A stretch of DNA of 9,505 nt, taken from assembly GCA_002395905.1 (NCBI GenBank), contig DGVK01000237.1, forward strand, positions 26,690-36,194, written 5' to 3'. The notes beneath the pieces were generated by a model. It ran no database searches, had not been told where the DNA came from, and saw nothing but the letters and a program-made list of their open reading frames with translations. Position numbers and translations under genes: made by a program. The stretch is from Verrucomicrobia bacterium UBA4286 (GTDB lineage: Bacteria > Verrucomicrobiota > Kiritimatiellia > RFP12 > UBA1067). Shown here one piece after another: positions 6,001 through 9,179 of the stretch (position 1 is its first letter; every line of letters starts with the position of its first letter).

Positions 6001-8138
6001 CCGTCGTGGGCCCCACCGGCAAGCGCGCGAAGATCGCCTACGACGAGGACGGACAGGCCGTCAAGGCGACGGACGCCGCCGGCGCGGACACGCTCTTCGG
6101 CTACACGTCCGATTTCGGAAACCTCGCGAAGGTGACGGACGCGCGCGGCAACTCGTTTGACTACGGCTACGACAAGCTCGGGCGCTCCAAGTCGATCTCG
6201 TATGCGGACGGCTCCGTCGAATCCATCGCCTACGACGATCGCGGCAACGTGACGAACAGCGTCAACCGGCGCGGACAGTCCATCACATTCACGTACGACA
6301 ACGAGGGCAACACGCTCTCCAAGGTCTGGGAGAACGGACGCACCTTCACCTGGTCTTACGACCCGAAGGGCAACTGCACGAACGCGACTGACAGCGCGAC
6401 TGGCACCGTCACGATGGAATACGACGAGAACGAACGCCTCGTGCGCATCGTCCATCCCAAGGGCCGTGGCTTCGCCTACACCTACGACTCCCTTGGCCGC
6501 ACGATTTCCCGCACCACCTTGGGAGGAACGGGCTCCGTCCCGTCCGCCGCCGACATTCAGCGCTACGAATACGACTCCCTCGGCCGCCTCTCCCGCATGA
6601 CCGATGGCGACGGCAACCTCTACGTCGAAAACACCTACGACGAAACGACCGGCTGGCTCGTCACGCAAACCTACGGTAACGGCACCGTCGTCTCCAACGC
6701 CTACGACATCCTCGGCCGCACCATCGGCATTTACCATGGTAGGGCGGGCACCCCGTGCCCGCCGTGGTTGGCCTTCTTCGAATACGCCTACGACGCTGAG
6801 GGCCGCCGCATCTCGCAGACCACCGCCGAAGGTACCGAGCGCTACACCTACGACACCGTCGGCCAGCTTACGGATGTCATCTACCCCGACGGCACCGAAG
6901 AACACTTCACCTACGACGCCGTCGGAAACCGCATTACGGCGAATGGTGCGAACTATACGGCGAACAACCTCAACCAATACATCTCCATCCTCCGCGACTC
7001 CGCGTCTCCGCGTGAGGAAATCCTCGCCTACGACCTCGACGGCAACATGACGCGCAATGGCGACACGCACTACTATTACGACATCCAAAACCGCCTTGTC
7101 GCCGTCACGAACGAAACCACGGACATCGCATGGTCGTGCGAATATGACGTGTTCGGCAACCGCACCAAGGTCATCAACCACGGCACGGTGAAGGAAACGC
7201 TCTTCGTGCAAGGCTCGCTCGCTTCCGCTGTCGCGGAGTTCGACGGCGAGGGCGCCGTCGCTACGCGCCACATTCTTCTCGGTTCCGTCCGCCTTGCTGA
7301 CCTAACTACTAACGACTCATCACTAATTACTAAATACTACCACGCCGACGGTCTTGCCTCCACGCGCCTCCTCACCGACGCTAACGGCGACGCCATCGCC
7401 ACCGCCTCCTACCGCGCGTTCGGCGAGGTGCGCACATGGGGAGGGCCGAGCTCTGTCTCGGCCACGGCCGGTACAGAGGCCGGCCCTCCCTCCGCCGGCT
7501 GGGTCGGCACACTCGGTGTCGAACGCGATGACGCGACCAGTTTGATATTCATGCGCAACCGCTACTACGATGCGGAACAGGGTCGGTTCATCCAGATGGA
7601 TCCGATAGGGATGTGGGGACGCGACATGAACTGTTACAGGTATTGTAAGAATCGTGGAATAGAATGTGTTGATATATCGGGGTATGATGCTATTGTTGCA
7701 CCATCACCAAAACAAAGAGTTTATGTGTGCATTGAAAGCAGGCCGTTAGCATGGGACACATTGGGCATTGCATATGCTTTTGCGCCTGAACTGGCAGCGC
7801 ATCATCATGTCTTTATATATGACATGGATGGTAATTTCTTGTTTGATTATGGTAAGGGTCCTTTAAAATCAGGCGATAGCGATGGTCCTGGCACAGTTTT
7901 CCGGGAAAATAGTTCAAATGCAAAGAAATATCAGCATACTGTTGCCTACAAAGAAGCATATTGGGATGGCTCTGTTGCATATGCGAGCCGATATAGATTA
8001 ATAAATAGTTTGGAAGATCCGTCGCCTTGGAATGAAGAGAATTGTCAGGGATATGCGCGAAGGGAACTTCGTAGATTTGAGACAGCACCAACGATTTCTC
8101 GTCCAAACCAATGGTATGGAACAATTCCATTACAGTAG
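1..8138 (+). CDS. Giant RHS-repeat polymorphic toxin with Calx-beta/beta-helix/CARDB stalk (5' partial)
   Basis: This is one uninterrupted frame (codon phase from base 3) ending at TAG 8136-8138. It has no real start here: the GTG at 21 lies inside a repeat unit, and the six codons before it (YGGFGT) align with the starts of the later units at 891 and 1668, so the gene continues upstream. Domains in order, numbered from codon 21: Calx-beta plus beta-module units (to about residue 975), right-handed beta-helix (about 977-1194), CARDB-like domain (about 1204-1320), other beta-sandwich regions (to about 1700), RHS entry region and about 20 YD repeats (about 1717-2438), RHS core (2439-2554), C-terminal tip (2555-2705). 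RHS proteins form a hollow shell around a toxic C-terminus. The stalk suggests a surface-exposed or secreted contact-dependent toxin, but the N-terminal export signal lies outside the window. No immunity gene is obvious downstream. The RHS assignment is very secure. The export route and target are inference. Confidence 0.93.
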   Translation, partial: YGGFGTVSLDGSLVVDADEGVMRIPVYISGSRTSTFSVDWDGSDGTTGTIVWNNANEGKKWIELPIEGRAAGFSLRLTEGRGINISGTAHEIAVKVFTSAAPKAVCAESEASEAVRFECRAEGTLGRALVCGTEYIAADGETRAVKWDSTQVADGWQANGTLIRNDASTAIECGRLQSPTETYTTPSGTVVTVTLPVVWSNDVTHLVRNWVVVPNGVTLRIEAGTVVKFCELTGFKVEQGGRLVVAGTEERPVVYTAAADDTIGGDSDLREATPNDGDYAVNIVSGGTYTDSNCAVRYTTFSNLGTATMTANALAALTDGIVRIPVTISTDRTTKFCVDWRTGGARSCAAAAGRLTWNSKNDGTKYIELPLAAGAITNGFDTFIVELYESQGINISTTARRCEVAIYSNDRFPQGAYAESGESDAVRFETREYDSDLEIEATQSVVIEGGRLQSNTTWSNAVTHLVRQWVVVPSGVTLTIQAGTVVKFLPHTGIKVEPGGRVNANGTAANNIIFTSVADDTVGGDTDGKEAVPQNGNYSISVISGGTFSTAETQLRYGTSGTFGSIYITENAVARKDDGWVKIPVCVSAASPEAFSVDWSTEGSRSCAAASGRLDWPANSTATKYIDIPLDRMAEAVEGETFTVELTFTRGINLNQSRKSCLVTLYDTINALAGTNTGHAESGWCDFAAMDSNAGTGSLFAMDEVPIRYSTHWAGGTPSAAIVSVADATNGTRVLHEAAAPAEGSTIWNGADYEDGRYDLTHKILDSDGRTIKVDSATFIVNRDVVEHAGRLADETWAADKVHLVVATVTVPSGVTLTIAPDAIVKFMPGTSIVVERGGLGICKGAVLTHAYDDVMGGDTFFDGAETVPKDGGYSLSGDWEDDESTQYRYSMPLEVSGTLRGENRWPGHKTYIVTGNLTLASGATLTIEAGAVVKFKNGLSFTVNSGATLNAQGTRSSPVVFTSFKDDAHGGDTNGDGSSTEADRGDWRYVWVYGNANLNYAQVLYGGMADGSYGERGLLMTGNSGSLNMNGCYIAYSLYDGIWNWGGSIVAKNCVITDTGWATAPYRGSKNEYVNCIFYGNDVGLCYWSHWSGNPVYRNCIFAECGHGWCEINEGSYGDPPSGVTVANCLFWNSPDGGAQSCGRVGKNGNIWGDPLFVGDGFRIDKYSPCVDAGDAAYAPERDYYGQSRQGDAPEIGICEVMGRPVPSDIDLAVESVSSPEVFEVGMRIEVAWTVKNLGSESAAGRWTDNVKLVCANGSVVPLGEERVSAAIPPDGQKTFARSFTVPSAQVGPVRVRVTANCNGAIPEGTLRANNVAESEAATLTMPELAFADDGSALFNLASGGSVGYRLGEGFAEGGLLVVHVSGGQGAGHPAGVNVWTGNGQVPTADIFYAAAVEVGGGDYLVRVPAGGDAFVSFANGGNGSAKVYVEAETGAFLLFDTGIVTAPNAGMVSLTLFGNGFADDMEVWITNGRGEARPSQVVVFDSVKAVATFDVTGLAAGAYEVHVKNGGEEASASLLALTETRVGPKWSCKLDIASAVRSSREYVGYLEYSNSGDMPLDAPYVKITAGSGSFIRFGTADAWGDTLELMATSETYPASQLKPGETRRIPFRYKTTVSSLSIECGYAQDDPSAFPWDTNASYMRPSWANDELWGLSLAVLKSNVGATWNDYLARMRANCDHLAKIGQPTHRLDRIWQLEINEALGVDHAVSTLASNTDLARFGRGFGLALSRSYGSGLYRRLRKGVFGYGWSDNYSAYAELQNSGATLALHSGSGSTYLFEKVNGKWTPEDARDKTTCTETSTEYVLTYRSGTVQRIAKDNMRVSSVRDNQGNSLSFTYNAAKQLVKVEHCDGQSLSFTYAGDLLVAATDDQGRMTRYEYSGDLLVKVTAFNGLSTQYRYLPADSSVTGCALRQIAYADGTTRDYTYDGAGRVATVAINGNRQTVEIVRKALGSYIVVAPNGGETQVTLGASGEVRETVNALGQKSTRTYTADTLLESVVGPTGKRAKIAYDEDGQAVKATDAAGADTLFGYTSDFGNLAKVTDARGNSFDYGYDKLGRSKSISYADGSVESIAYDDRGNVTNSVNRRGQSITFTYDNEGNTLSKVWENGRTFTWSYDPKGNCTNATDSATGTVTMEYDENERLVRIVHPKGRGFAYTYDSLGRTISRTTLGGTGSVPSAADIQRYEYDSLGRLSRMTDGDGNLYVENTYDETTGWLVTQTYGNGTVVSNAYDILGRTIGIYHGRAGTPCPPWLAFFEYAYDAEGRRISQTTAEGTERYTYDTVGQLTDVIYPDGTEEHFTYDAVGNRITANGANYTANNLNQYISILRDSASPREEILAYDLDGNMTRNGDTHYYYDIQNRLVAVTNETTDIAWSCEYDVFGNRTKVINHGTVKETLFVQGSLASAVAEFDGEGAVATRHILLGSVRLADLTTNDSSLITKYYHADGLASTRLLTDANGDAIATASYRAFGEVRTWGGPSSVSATAGTEAGPPSAGWVGTLGVERDDATSLIFMRNRYYDAEQGRFIQMDPIGMWGRDMNCYRYCKNRGIECVDISGYDAIVAPSPKQRVYVCIESRPLAWDTLGIAYAFAPELAAHHHVFIYDMDGNFLFDYGKGPLKSGDSDGPGTVFRENSSNAKKYQHTVAYKEAYWDGSVAYASRYRLINSLEDPSPWNEENCQGYARRELRRFETAPTISRPNQWYGTIPLQ
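3..890 (+). repeat. Stalk repeat unit A: Calx-beta domain plus beta-module (left edge cut)
   Basis: This is the first of three homologous protein-level repeats. It opens with YGGFGT, then a Calx-beta-like sandwich (about 3-330; 'MRIPVYIS', 'FSVDWDG', 'WIELPI', 'RLTEGRGINIS'). A linker follows, then a beta-module from the Trp codon at 597 ('THLVRNWVVVPNGVTLRI', 'AGTVVKF', 'GGDSD'). A 12-bp palindrome CGATTGCAATCG at 525-536 encodes part of 'GRLQS' and recurs in unit B. Calx-beta domains are Ca2+-binding sandwiches common in bacterial adhesins. Here they probably form an extended stalk. Confidence 0.8.
891..1667 (+). repeat. Stalk repeat unit B: Calx-beta domain plus beta-module
   Basis: The second stalk unit begins at the Arg codon of 'RYTTFSNLGTATMTANA'. 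The Calx-beta part shows the family pattern: 'VRIPVTIS', 'FCVDW', 'AAAAGRLTW' (equivalent to the usual AASGTLTW), 'KYIELPL', 'FIVELYESQGINIS'. The second half, from the Trp codon at 1374, is the module 'THLVRQWVVVPSGVTLTI', 'AGTVVKF', 'GIKVEPGG', ending 'DDTVGGDTDG'. The palindrome CGATTGCAATCG recurs at 1353-1364. Compared with unit A it lacks about 37 residues of linker. Confidence 0.8.
1668..2666 (+). repeat. Stalk repeat unit C: Calx-beta, Ig-like insert and beta-module
   Basis: The third unit starts 'RYGTSGTFGSIYITENA' and has the same Calx-beta pattern ('VKIPVCVS', 'FSVDWS', 'AASGRLDW', 'KYIDIPL', 'FTVELTFTRGINL'). It then differs: a segment of roughly 75 residues (about 2110-2335, 'VPIRYSTHW' to 'GRYDLTHKILDSDG' and 'SATFIV') lies between the Calx-beta part and the beta-module. 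It resembles the small Ig-like domains with a 'Y.LTH' motif found beside beta-helix and RHS proteins of Verrucomicrobia relatives. The beta-module follows from the Trp codon at 2391 ('VTVPSGVTLTIAPDAIVKF', 'GGDTFFDG'). Confidence 0.78.
2667..2949 (+). repeat. Fourth beta-module copy without a Calx-beta domain
   Basis: After 'RYSMPLEVSGTL' the Calx-beta domain is missing and a fourth beta-module follows directly from the Trp codon at 2718: 'TYIVTGNLTLASGATLTI', 'AGAVVKF', 'GATLNAQGT', 'VVFTSFKDDAHGGDTNGDG'. It leads straight into the beta-helix, so it may be the N-terminal cap or first coils of that fold. The four copies share the motif V-x-V-x-x-G-x-T-L-x-I-x-x-x-x-x-V-K-F and a closing DD-x-x-GGD. 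Confidence 0.75.
2950..3600 (+). other. Right-handed parallel beta-helix domain
   Basis: Within the giant protein, short rungs of roughly 20-30 residues repeat an Asn/Lys-Cys step: 'KNCVITD', 'VNCIFYG', 'RNCIFAE', 'ANCLFWN', preceded by 'NGCYIAYS'. This Asn and Cys ladder pattern is typical of pectate-lyase-like right-handed beta-helices. The stretch about 3450-3530 ('GNIWGDPLFVGDGFRIDKYS', then 'PCVDAGD') is the closing motif seen after such helices in PVC-group proteins. No catalytic set for polysaccharide cleavage is recognisable, so binding or a structural role is more likely. Base composition is visibly less GC-rich than the flanking stalk (30 of 60 G+C at 2941-3000). Confidence 0.75.
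3630..3983 (+). other. CARDB-like adhesion domain
   Basis: This segment of the giant protein starts 'DIDLAVESVSSPEVFEVGMR' and continues with 'VAWTVKNLGSESAAGRWTD', 'SFTVPSAQVGPVRVRVTA' and 'NNVAESEAATLT'. The order DL-x-V, then the 'V-x-N-x-G' strand, then a 'G-x-x-x-x-x-V-x-x-D/N' strand, then 'E-x-N-E/N-x-N-N' matches CARDB, a cell-adhesion-related beta-sandwich found in bacterial surface proteins. It probably serves as a spacer between the beta-helix and the later sandwiches. Confidence 0.7.
3984..5169 (+). other. Beta-sandwich linker region before the RHS shell
   Basis: About 395 residues with beta-rich character but no confident family. The first part (about 3984-4330) looks like a pre-peptidase-type sandwich ('GYRLGEGFAEGGLLVVHVS', 'YLVRVPAGGDAFVSFANGG'). 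The next (about 4331-4580) resembles an IPT/TIG-like strand set ('VSLTLFGNGFADDMEVWI', 'LAAGAYEVHVKNGG'). The third (about 4590-4900, 'YVGYLEYSNSGDMPLDAPYV') resembles domains that often precede RHS repeats in long PVC proteins. The segment around 4940-5130 is predicted here only as helical/connector. Family names in this segment are tentative. Confidence 0.5.
6521..6545 (+). repeat. Short imperfect hairpin embedded in frame (repeat 1)
   Basis: GC-rich segment with imperfect arms GGAACGG and CCGTCCC around a GCT loop. It encodes 'GGTGSVPSA', which sits between two YD repeats and does not fit the YD consensus. It resembles the other embedded palindromic elements of this gene but is the least certain of the set. 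Confidence 0.4.
6732..6763 (+). repeat. Palindromic element embedded in frame (repeat 2)
   Basis: Two adjacent inverted repeats: TACCATGGTA (6732-6741), then a perfect hairpin with arms GGCGGGCAC (6743-6751) and GTGCCCGCC (6755-6763) around a CCC loop. The encoded 'HGRAGTPCPPW' interrupts the spacing between the YD repeats 'YDILGRTIGIY' and 'FEYAYDAEGRR'. The non-YD peptide and the perfect palindrome suggest a small repeat that inserted in frame. Confidence 0.7.
6990..7013 (+). repeat. Three tandem 8-bp copies embedded in frame (repeat 3)
   Basis: The heptamer CTCCGCG occurs at 6990, 6998 and 7006, a perfect period of 8. It encodes 'LRDSASPR', placed between 'NNLNQYIS' and 'EEILAYDLDGN', where YD proteins normally have a short linker. 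I recall similar 'CTCCGCGTCTCCGCGTGAG' dispersed repeats from PVC genomes; that is memory, not a search. Confidence 0.6.
7303..7333 (+). repeat. AT-rich direct-repeat insert, in frame (repeat 4)
   Basis: An AT-rich island in strongly GC-rich surroundings. It holds two 10-mers, TAACTACTAA (7303-7312) and TAATTACTAA (7324-7333), with one mismatch at period 21. It encodes 'LTTNDSSLITK', placed just before the RHS-core motif 'YYHADGLAST'. Composition and repeat structure mark it as foreign to the surrounding RHS sequence. Confidence 0.65.
7335..7682 (+). other. RHS-associated core domain
   Basis: The core starts 'YYHADGLASTRLLTDANG', continues 'YRAFGEVRTWGG', 'GTLGVERDDATSLIFMRNRY', 'YDAEQGRFIQMDPIG' and ends 'NCYRYCKNRGIECVDISG'. 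This matches the RHS core order: YYH-D..GS, Y..FGE, RYYD...GRF...DPIG, N.Y.Y..N, then D-x-x-G. The core closes the cocoon and in many family members self-cleaves near its end to free the toxin. The usual final DPxG reads DISG here: the Asp and Gly are kept and the Pro is lost. Composition flips from GC-rich to AT-rich inside this domain at about 7610-7630. Confidence 0.9.
7439..7490 (+). repeat. 52-bp long hairpin element embedded in frame (repeat 5)
   Basis: Strong nested inverted repeat. The outer arms GGGAGGGCCG (7439-7448) and CGGCCCTCCC (7481-7490) are perfect. The inner arms CTCTGT (7451-7456) and ACAGAG (7473-7478) are perfect, and GGCC pairs again at 7460-7463 with 7466-7469. It encodes 'GGPSSVSATAGTEAGPPSA' between 'FGEVRTW' and 'GWVGTLGVERD', a loop of the RHS core. 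The frame is preserved. Best read as an inserted palindromic element comparable in behaviour to Rickettsia palindromic elements. Confidence 0.75.
7683..8135 (+). other. C-terminal toxin tip, possible papain/LRAT-like hydrolase
   Basis: The 151 residues after the DISG end of the core are the variable effector. The sequence is AT-rich: the 60 bases at 7801-7860 have 19 G+C, against 43 at 7381-7440 within the same gene. Visible features are 'HHHVFIYDMDG' (tip residues 40-50), 'NFLFDYGKG', and late 'NEENCQGYARRELRRF' with Cys at tip residue 121 (codon 8043-8045). A His on a beta-strand ('HVxIY.DG') followed much later by 'NCxxxA' at a helix start is the order seen in circularly permuted papain-like folds (LRAT, YaeF/YiiX type). 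That would make it a peptidase, amidase or acyltransferase. This is inference from motif layout; I do not recognise a named tip family. Confidence 0.5.
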
Positions 8139-8516
8139 GATAAGAAAATCAATTCAATGTATGTAACGGATTGTATCACTATGTGCATAATCATAAAATT
8201 TAAAAGCCTTGATATGGGAATAGAATTATCCGTTGGATGTTACTCCTTGTTGGGATGTCTGGATCCAGCAATACGGCAATCATGCTATGCAGAGATAACA
8301 AGTGTTTCTCAGCCAAGCAGTGCGTTGGAGTCGATACCTGAAATGGTAAGGAAAGTGCAGAAATTTGTTGCAAGATCGGTATCCGCGTTTAAATCCTCAT
8401 GTGGTATCTTGTCGTCAGTGAGTTTCGCTGGGAACATGACGGATTCACCGTATGTTCGTTTCGCTCCAGCAATCCGATGTCGTCGTCACGGGCGAATCCG
8501 CCGCGCCGTAGGCTTA
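8139..8516. other. AT-rich interval without a confident gene
   Basis: About 378 bases between the RHS stop and the toxin-antitoxin operon. The left part is AT-rich like the toxin tip; from about 8460 it turns GC-rich. The only sizeable frame starts at ATG 8157. Its nearest purine-rich box, AGGA at 8137-8140, is too far for a normal ribosome site. The translation is rich in Cys and Ser, and the frame never meets a stop before the window ends, crossing the antisense of two genes. The other two forward frames are broken by stops at 8141, 8164, 8188, 8201, 8221, 8296 and 8339. It may hold a decayed or frameshifted immunity gene. No terminator with a T-tract was seen. Confidence 0.5.
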
Positions 8517-8795
8517 TCAAGCGCCAAAGAGGTCGCTGTGGGTGCCGAGGCGGAAACAGATCAGTTGCAGCTGGTCTTGGACGACCCGATAAATGAGAAC
8601 AAGGTCGGGTTCAACATGGCAGTCGCGGTAGCCGGAGTATTTCCCTTTGAGCGGATGATCGTGGAGAGCGGGCGGCAATGGCGTTTGAGCGCAGAGAATT
8701 CGTACGACCTGTTTGATTTTTTCAGGGTCCTTGCCGCGCTTTACGGCGCGTTTGAAGTCGCGTTTGAAGGATGTCGAGTAAATCGGGGAGAGCAT
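8517..8795 (-). CDS. yafQ: Type II toxin YafQ-like mRNA interferase
   Basis: Encodes a RelE/ParE-superfamily ribonuclease of the YafQ branch, which cuts mRNA on the translating ribosome and is neutralised by the upstream DinJ-like antitoxin. From ATG 8795 the protein is 92 residues, the length of E. coli YafQ. The signature 'HPLKGKYSGYRDCHVEPD' and the end 'FRLGTHSDLFGA' are diagnostic. Residues matching the E. coli catalytic set are His47, His60, Asp64, Arg82, His86 and Phe90; the position of E. coli Trp68 is Leu65. Start choice: ATG 8795 has an AAGGA box (8805-8809) nine bases upstream. The alternative TTG at 8804 would overlap the antitoxin stop but has no spacing from that box. The gene ends with TGA followed directly by TAA. 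Cotranscribed with dinJ, with a gap of five bases. Confidence 0.9.
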   Translation of the reverse strand: MLSPIYSTSFKRDFKRAVKRGKDPEKIKQVVRILCAQTPLPPALHDHPLKGKYSGYRDCHVEPDLVLIYRVVQDQLQLICFRLGTHSDLFGA

Positions 8796-8800
8796 GGCCG

Positions 8801-9103
8801 TCAATCCTTCATGAGGTCGTCGAACATCTCATCCACACTTCCAAACGGTCCGTGCATCGGCTCGGTTCCGGCGAGAACGCGGTCGAGTACGGCACGGGTT
8901 TCGGCATTGGGATATTCATCCTCTTCGTCGTCATCATACGAAACGACGACAGGGGCGGCGAATCCATGGTGGTCGAGCGTTTGCATCAACAGGACGTTCA
9001 TGCCAGTGGATGTCGTCATGCCCAAACGCTCAAAGAGAGCGTCAGCGCGGCGCTTGATTTCGGGTTTGACACGGAAAGCGATTGTAGCGGAATTTCGAGC
9101 CAT
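8801..9103 (-). CDS. dinJ: Type II antitoxin, RelB/DinJ family
   Basis: Encodes a 100-residue antitoxin and autorepressor. The N-terminus 'MARNSATIAFRVKPEIKRRA' followed by 'LFERLGMTTSTGMNVLLMQT' is a ribbon-helix-helix DNA-binding domain: strand at about residues 6-13, helices at about 14-27 and 31-44. 'GMTTSTGMNVLL' matches the DinJ 'GLTISDLVRITL' turn. An acidic run (residues 57-63) leads into the C-terminal toxin-binding region ending 'VDEMFDDLMKD'. ATG 9103 is chosen because AGGAG lies at 9109-9113, five bases upstream; a TTG at 9130 in frame would put the start ahead of this ribosome site. First gene of the operon, directly followed by the YafQ-like toxin. Expected to repress its own promoter with the toxin as corepressor. 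Confidence 0.9.
   Translation of the reverse strand: MARNSATIAFRVKPEIKRRADALFERLGMTTSTGMNVLLMQTLDHHGFAAPVVVSYDDDEEDEYPNAETRAVLDRVLAGTEPMHGPFGSVDEMFDDLMKD
8805..8809 (-). promoter_or_regulatory. Ribosome binding site of the yafQ-like gene
   Basis: AAGGA on the minus strand, lying inside the last codons of the antitoxin, nine bases from ATG 8795. It decides between ATG 8795 and the TTG at 8804. Confidence 0.65.
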
Positions 9104-9108
9104 CTGTT

Positions 9109-9113
9109 CTCCT
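9109..9113 (-). promoter_or_regulatory. Ribosome binding site of the dinJ-like gene
   Basis: AGGAG (within AAAGGAGA) on the minus strand, five bases from ATG 9103. It rules out the upstream TTG at 9130 as the antitoxin start. Confidence 0.8.
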
Positions 9114-9114
9114 T

Positions 9115-9133
9115 TGTTTGACAACGGCAAACA
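9115..9133 (-). promoter_or_regulatory. Candidate operator palindrome of the toxin-antitoxin operon
   Basis: Perfect 6-bp inverted repeat TGTTTG / CAAACA separated by seven bases. It overlaps the last base of the -10 box and the expected transcription start, just before the ribosome site. A palindrome in this place is what a ribbon-helix-helix DinJ-type repressor would bind. The binding is inferred. Confidence 0.5.
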
Positions 9134-9161
9134 TTATACCATATCTGGACTGCGAAAACAA
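9133..9161 (-). promoter_or_regulatory. Sigma70-type promoter of the toxin-antitoxin operon
   Basis: On the minus strand a perfect TATAAT occupies 9133-9138. TTGTTT at 9156-9161 is a partial -35 box at the optimal 17-base spacing. The predicted start near 9126 gives a leader of about 23 bases before ATG 9103. It lies within the region that would hold the 5' end of the divergent DUF1573 gene. Confidence 0.75.
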
Positions 9162-9179
9162 GCGCGGCGAGTGGCCGCG

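Larger units (their letters stand above)
5170..7334 (+). other. RHS/YD-repeat shell
   Basis: The shell opens with the RHS entry signature 'GFGLALSRSYGSGLYRR' and 'GVFGYGWSDNY', then 'GSTYLFEKVNGKW'. From about 5430 roughly 20 YD repeats follow, for example 'YTYDGAGRVATV', 'YGYDKLGRSKSIS', 'IAYDDRGNVTNSV', 'YTYDSLGRTISR', 'YEYDSLGRLSRMTD', 'FTYDAVGNRITAN', 'CEYDVFGNRTKVI'. YD repeats form a beta-sheet ribbon that spirals into a hollow cocoon enclosing the C-terminal toxin. The length of about 720 residues fits a complete shell. Five short nucleotide repeats are embedded in the last third and are listed separately. Wide GC-rich codon bias here generates long spurious antisense frames. Confidence 0.93.

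Noticed and set aside
5724..7271. 515-residue open frame on the minus strand inside the RHS gene
   Set aside because: It is antisense to the YD repeats; GC-rich codon bias of 'tac gac' type codons removes stops on that strand. The translation is Val/Arg/Ala-rich and shows no family pattern.
7813..8130. 105-residue minus-strand frame opposite the toxin tip, considered as an antisense immunity gene
   Set aside because: It lies wholly within the tip in the opposite strand, has no ribosome site and its sequence mirrors the tip's codons.
8480..8516. Rho-independent terminator after the toxin gene
   Set aside because: Only a 4-bp GGCG/CGCC stem with a GATT loop and no T-tract could be found.
8399..8596. 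65-residue forward frame starting 'MWYLVVSEFRWEHDGF'
   Set aside because: The first 25 residues look protein-like, but the rest is Arg-rich and antisense to the YafQ gene; no ribosome site. Kept only as part of the unexplained interval.
8802..8804. TTG 8804 as start of the YafQ-like toxin, giving a 4-base overlap with the antitoxin
   Set aside because: AAGGA at 8805-8809 would touch the start codon. ATG 8795 has proper spacing and gives the usual 92-residue length.
9118..9123. TTGACA on the plus strand as a -35 box for the DUF1573 gene
   Set aside because: At 16-17 bases spacing the -10 candidate is only CATATC/ATATCT. The hexamer is part of the operator palindrome and is probably coincidental.
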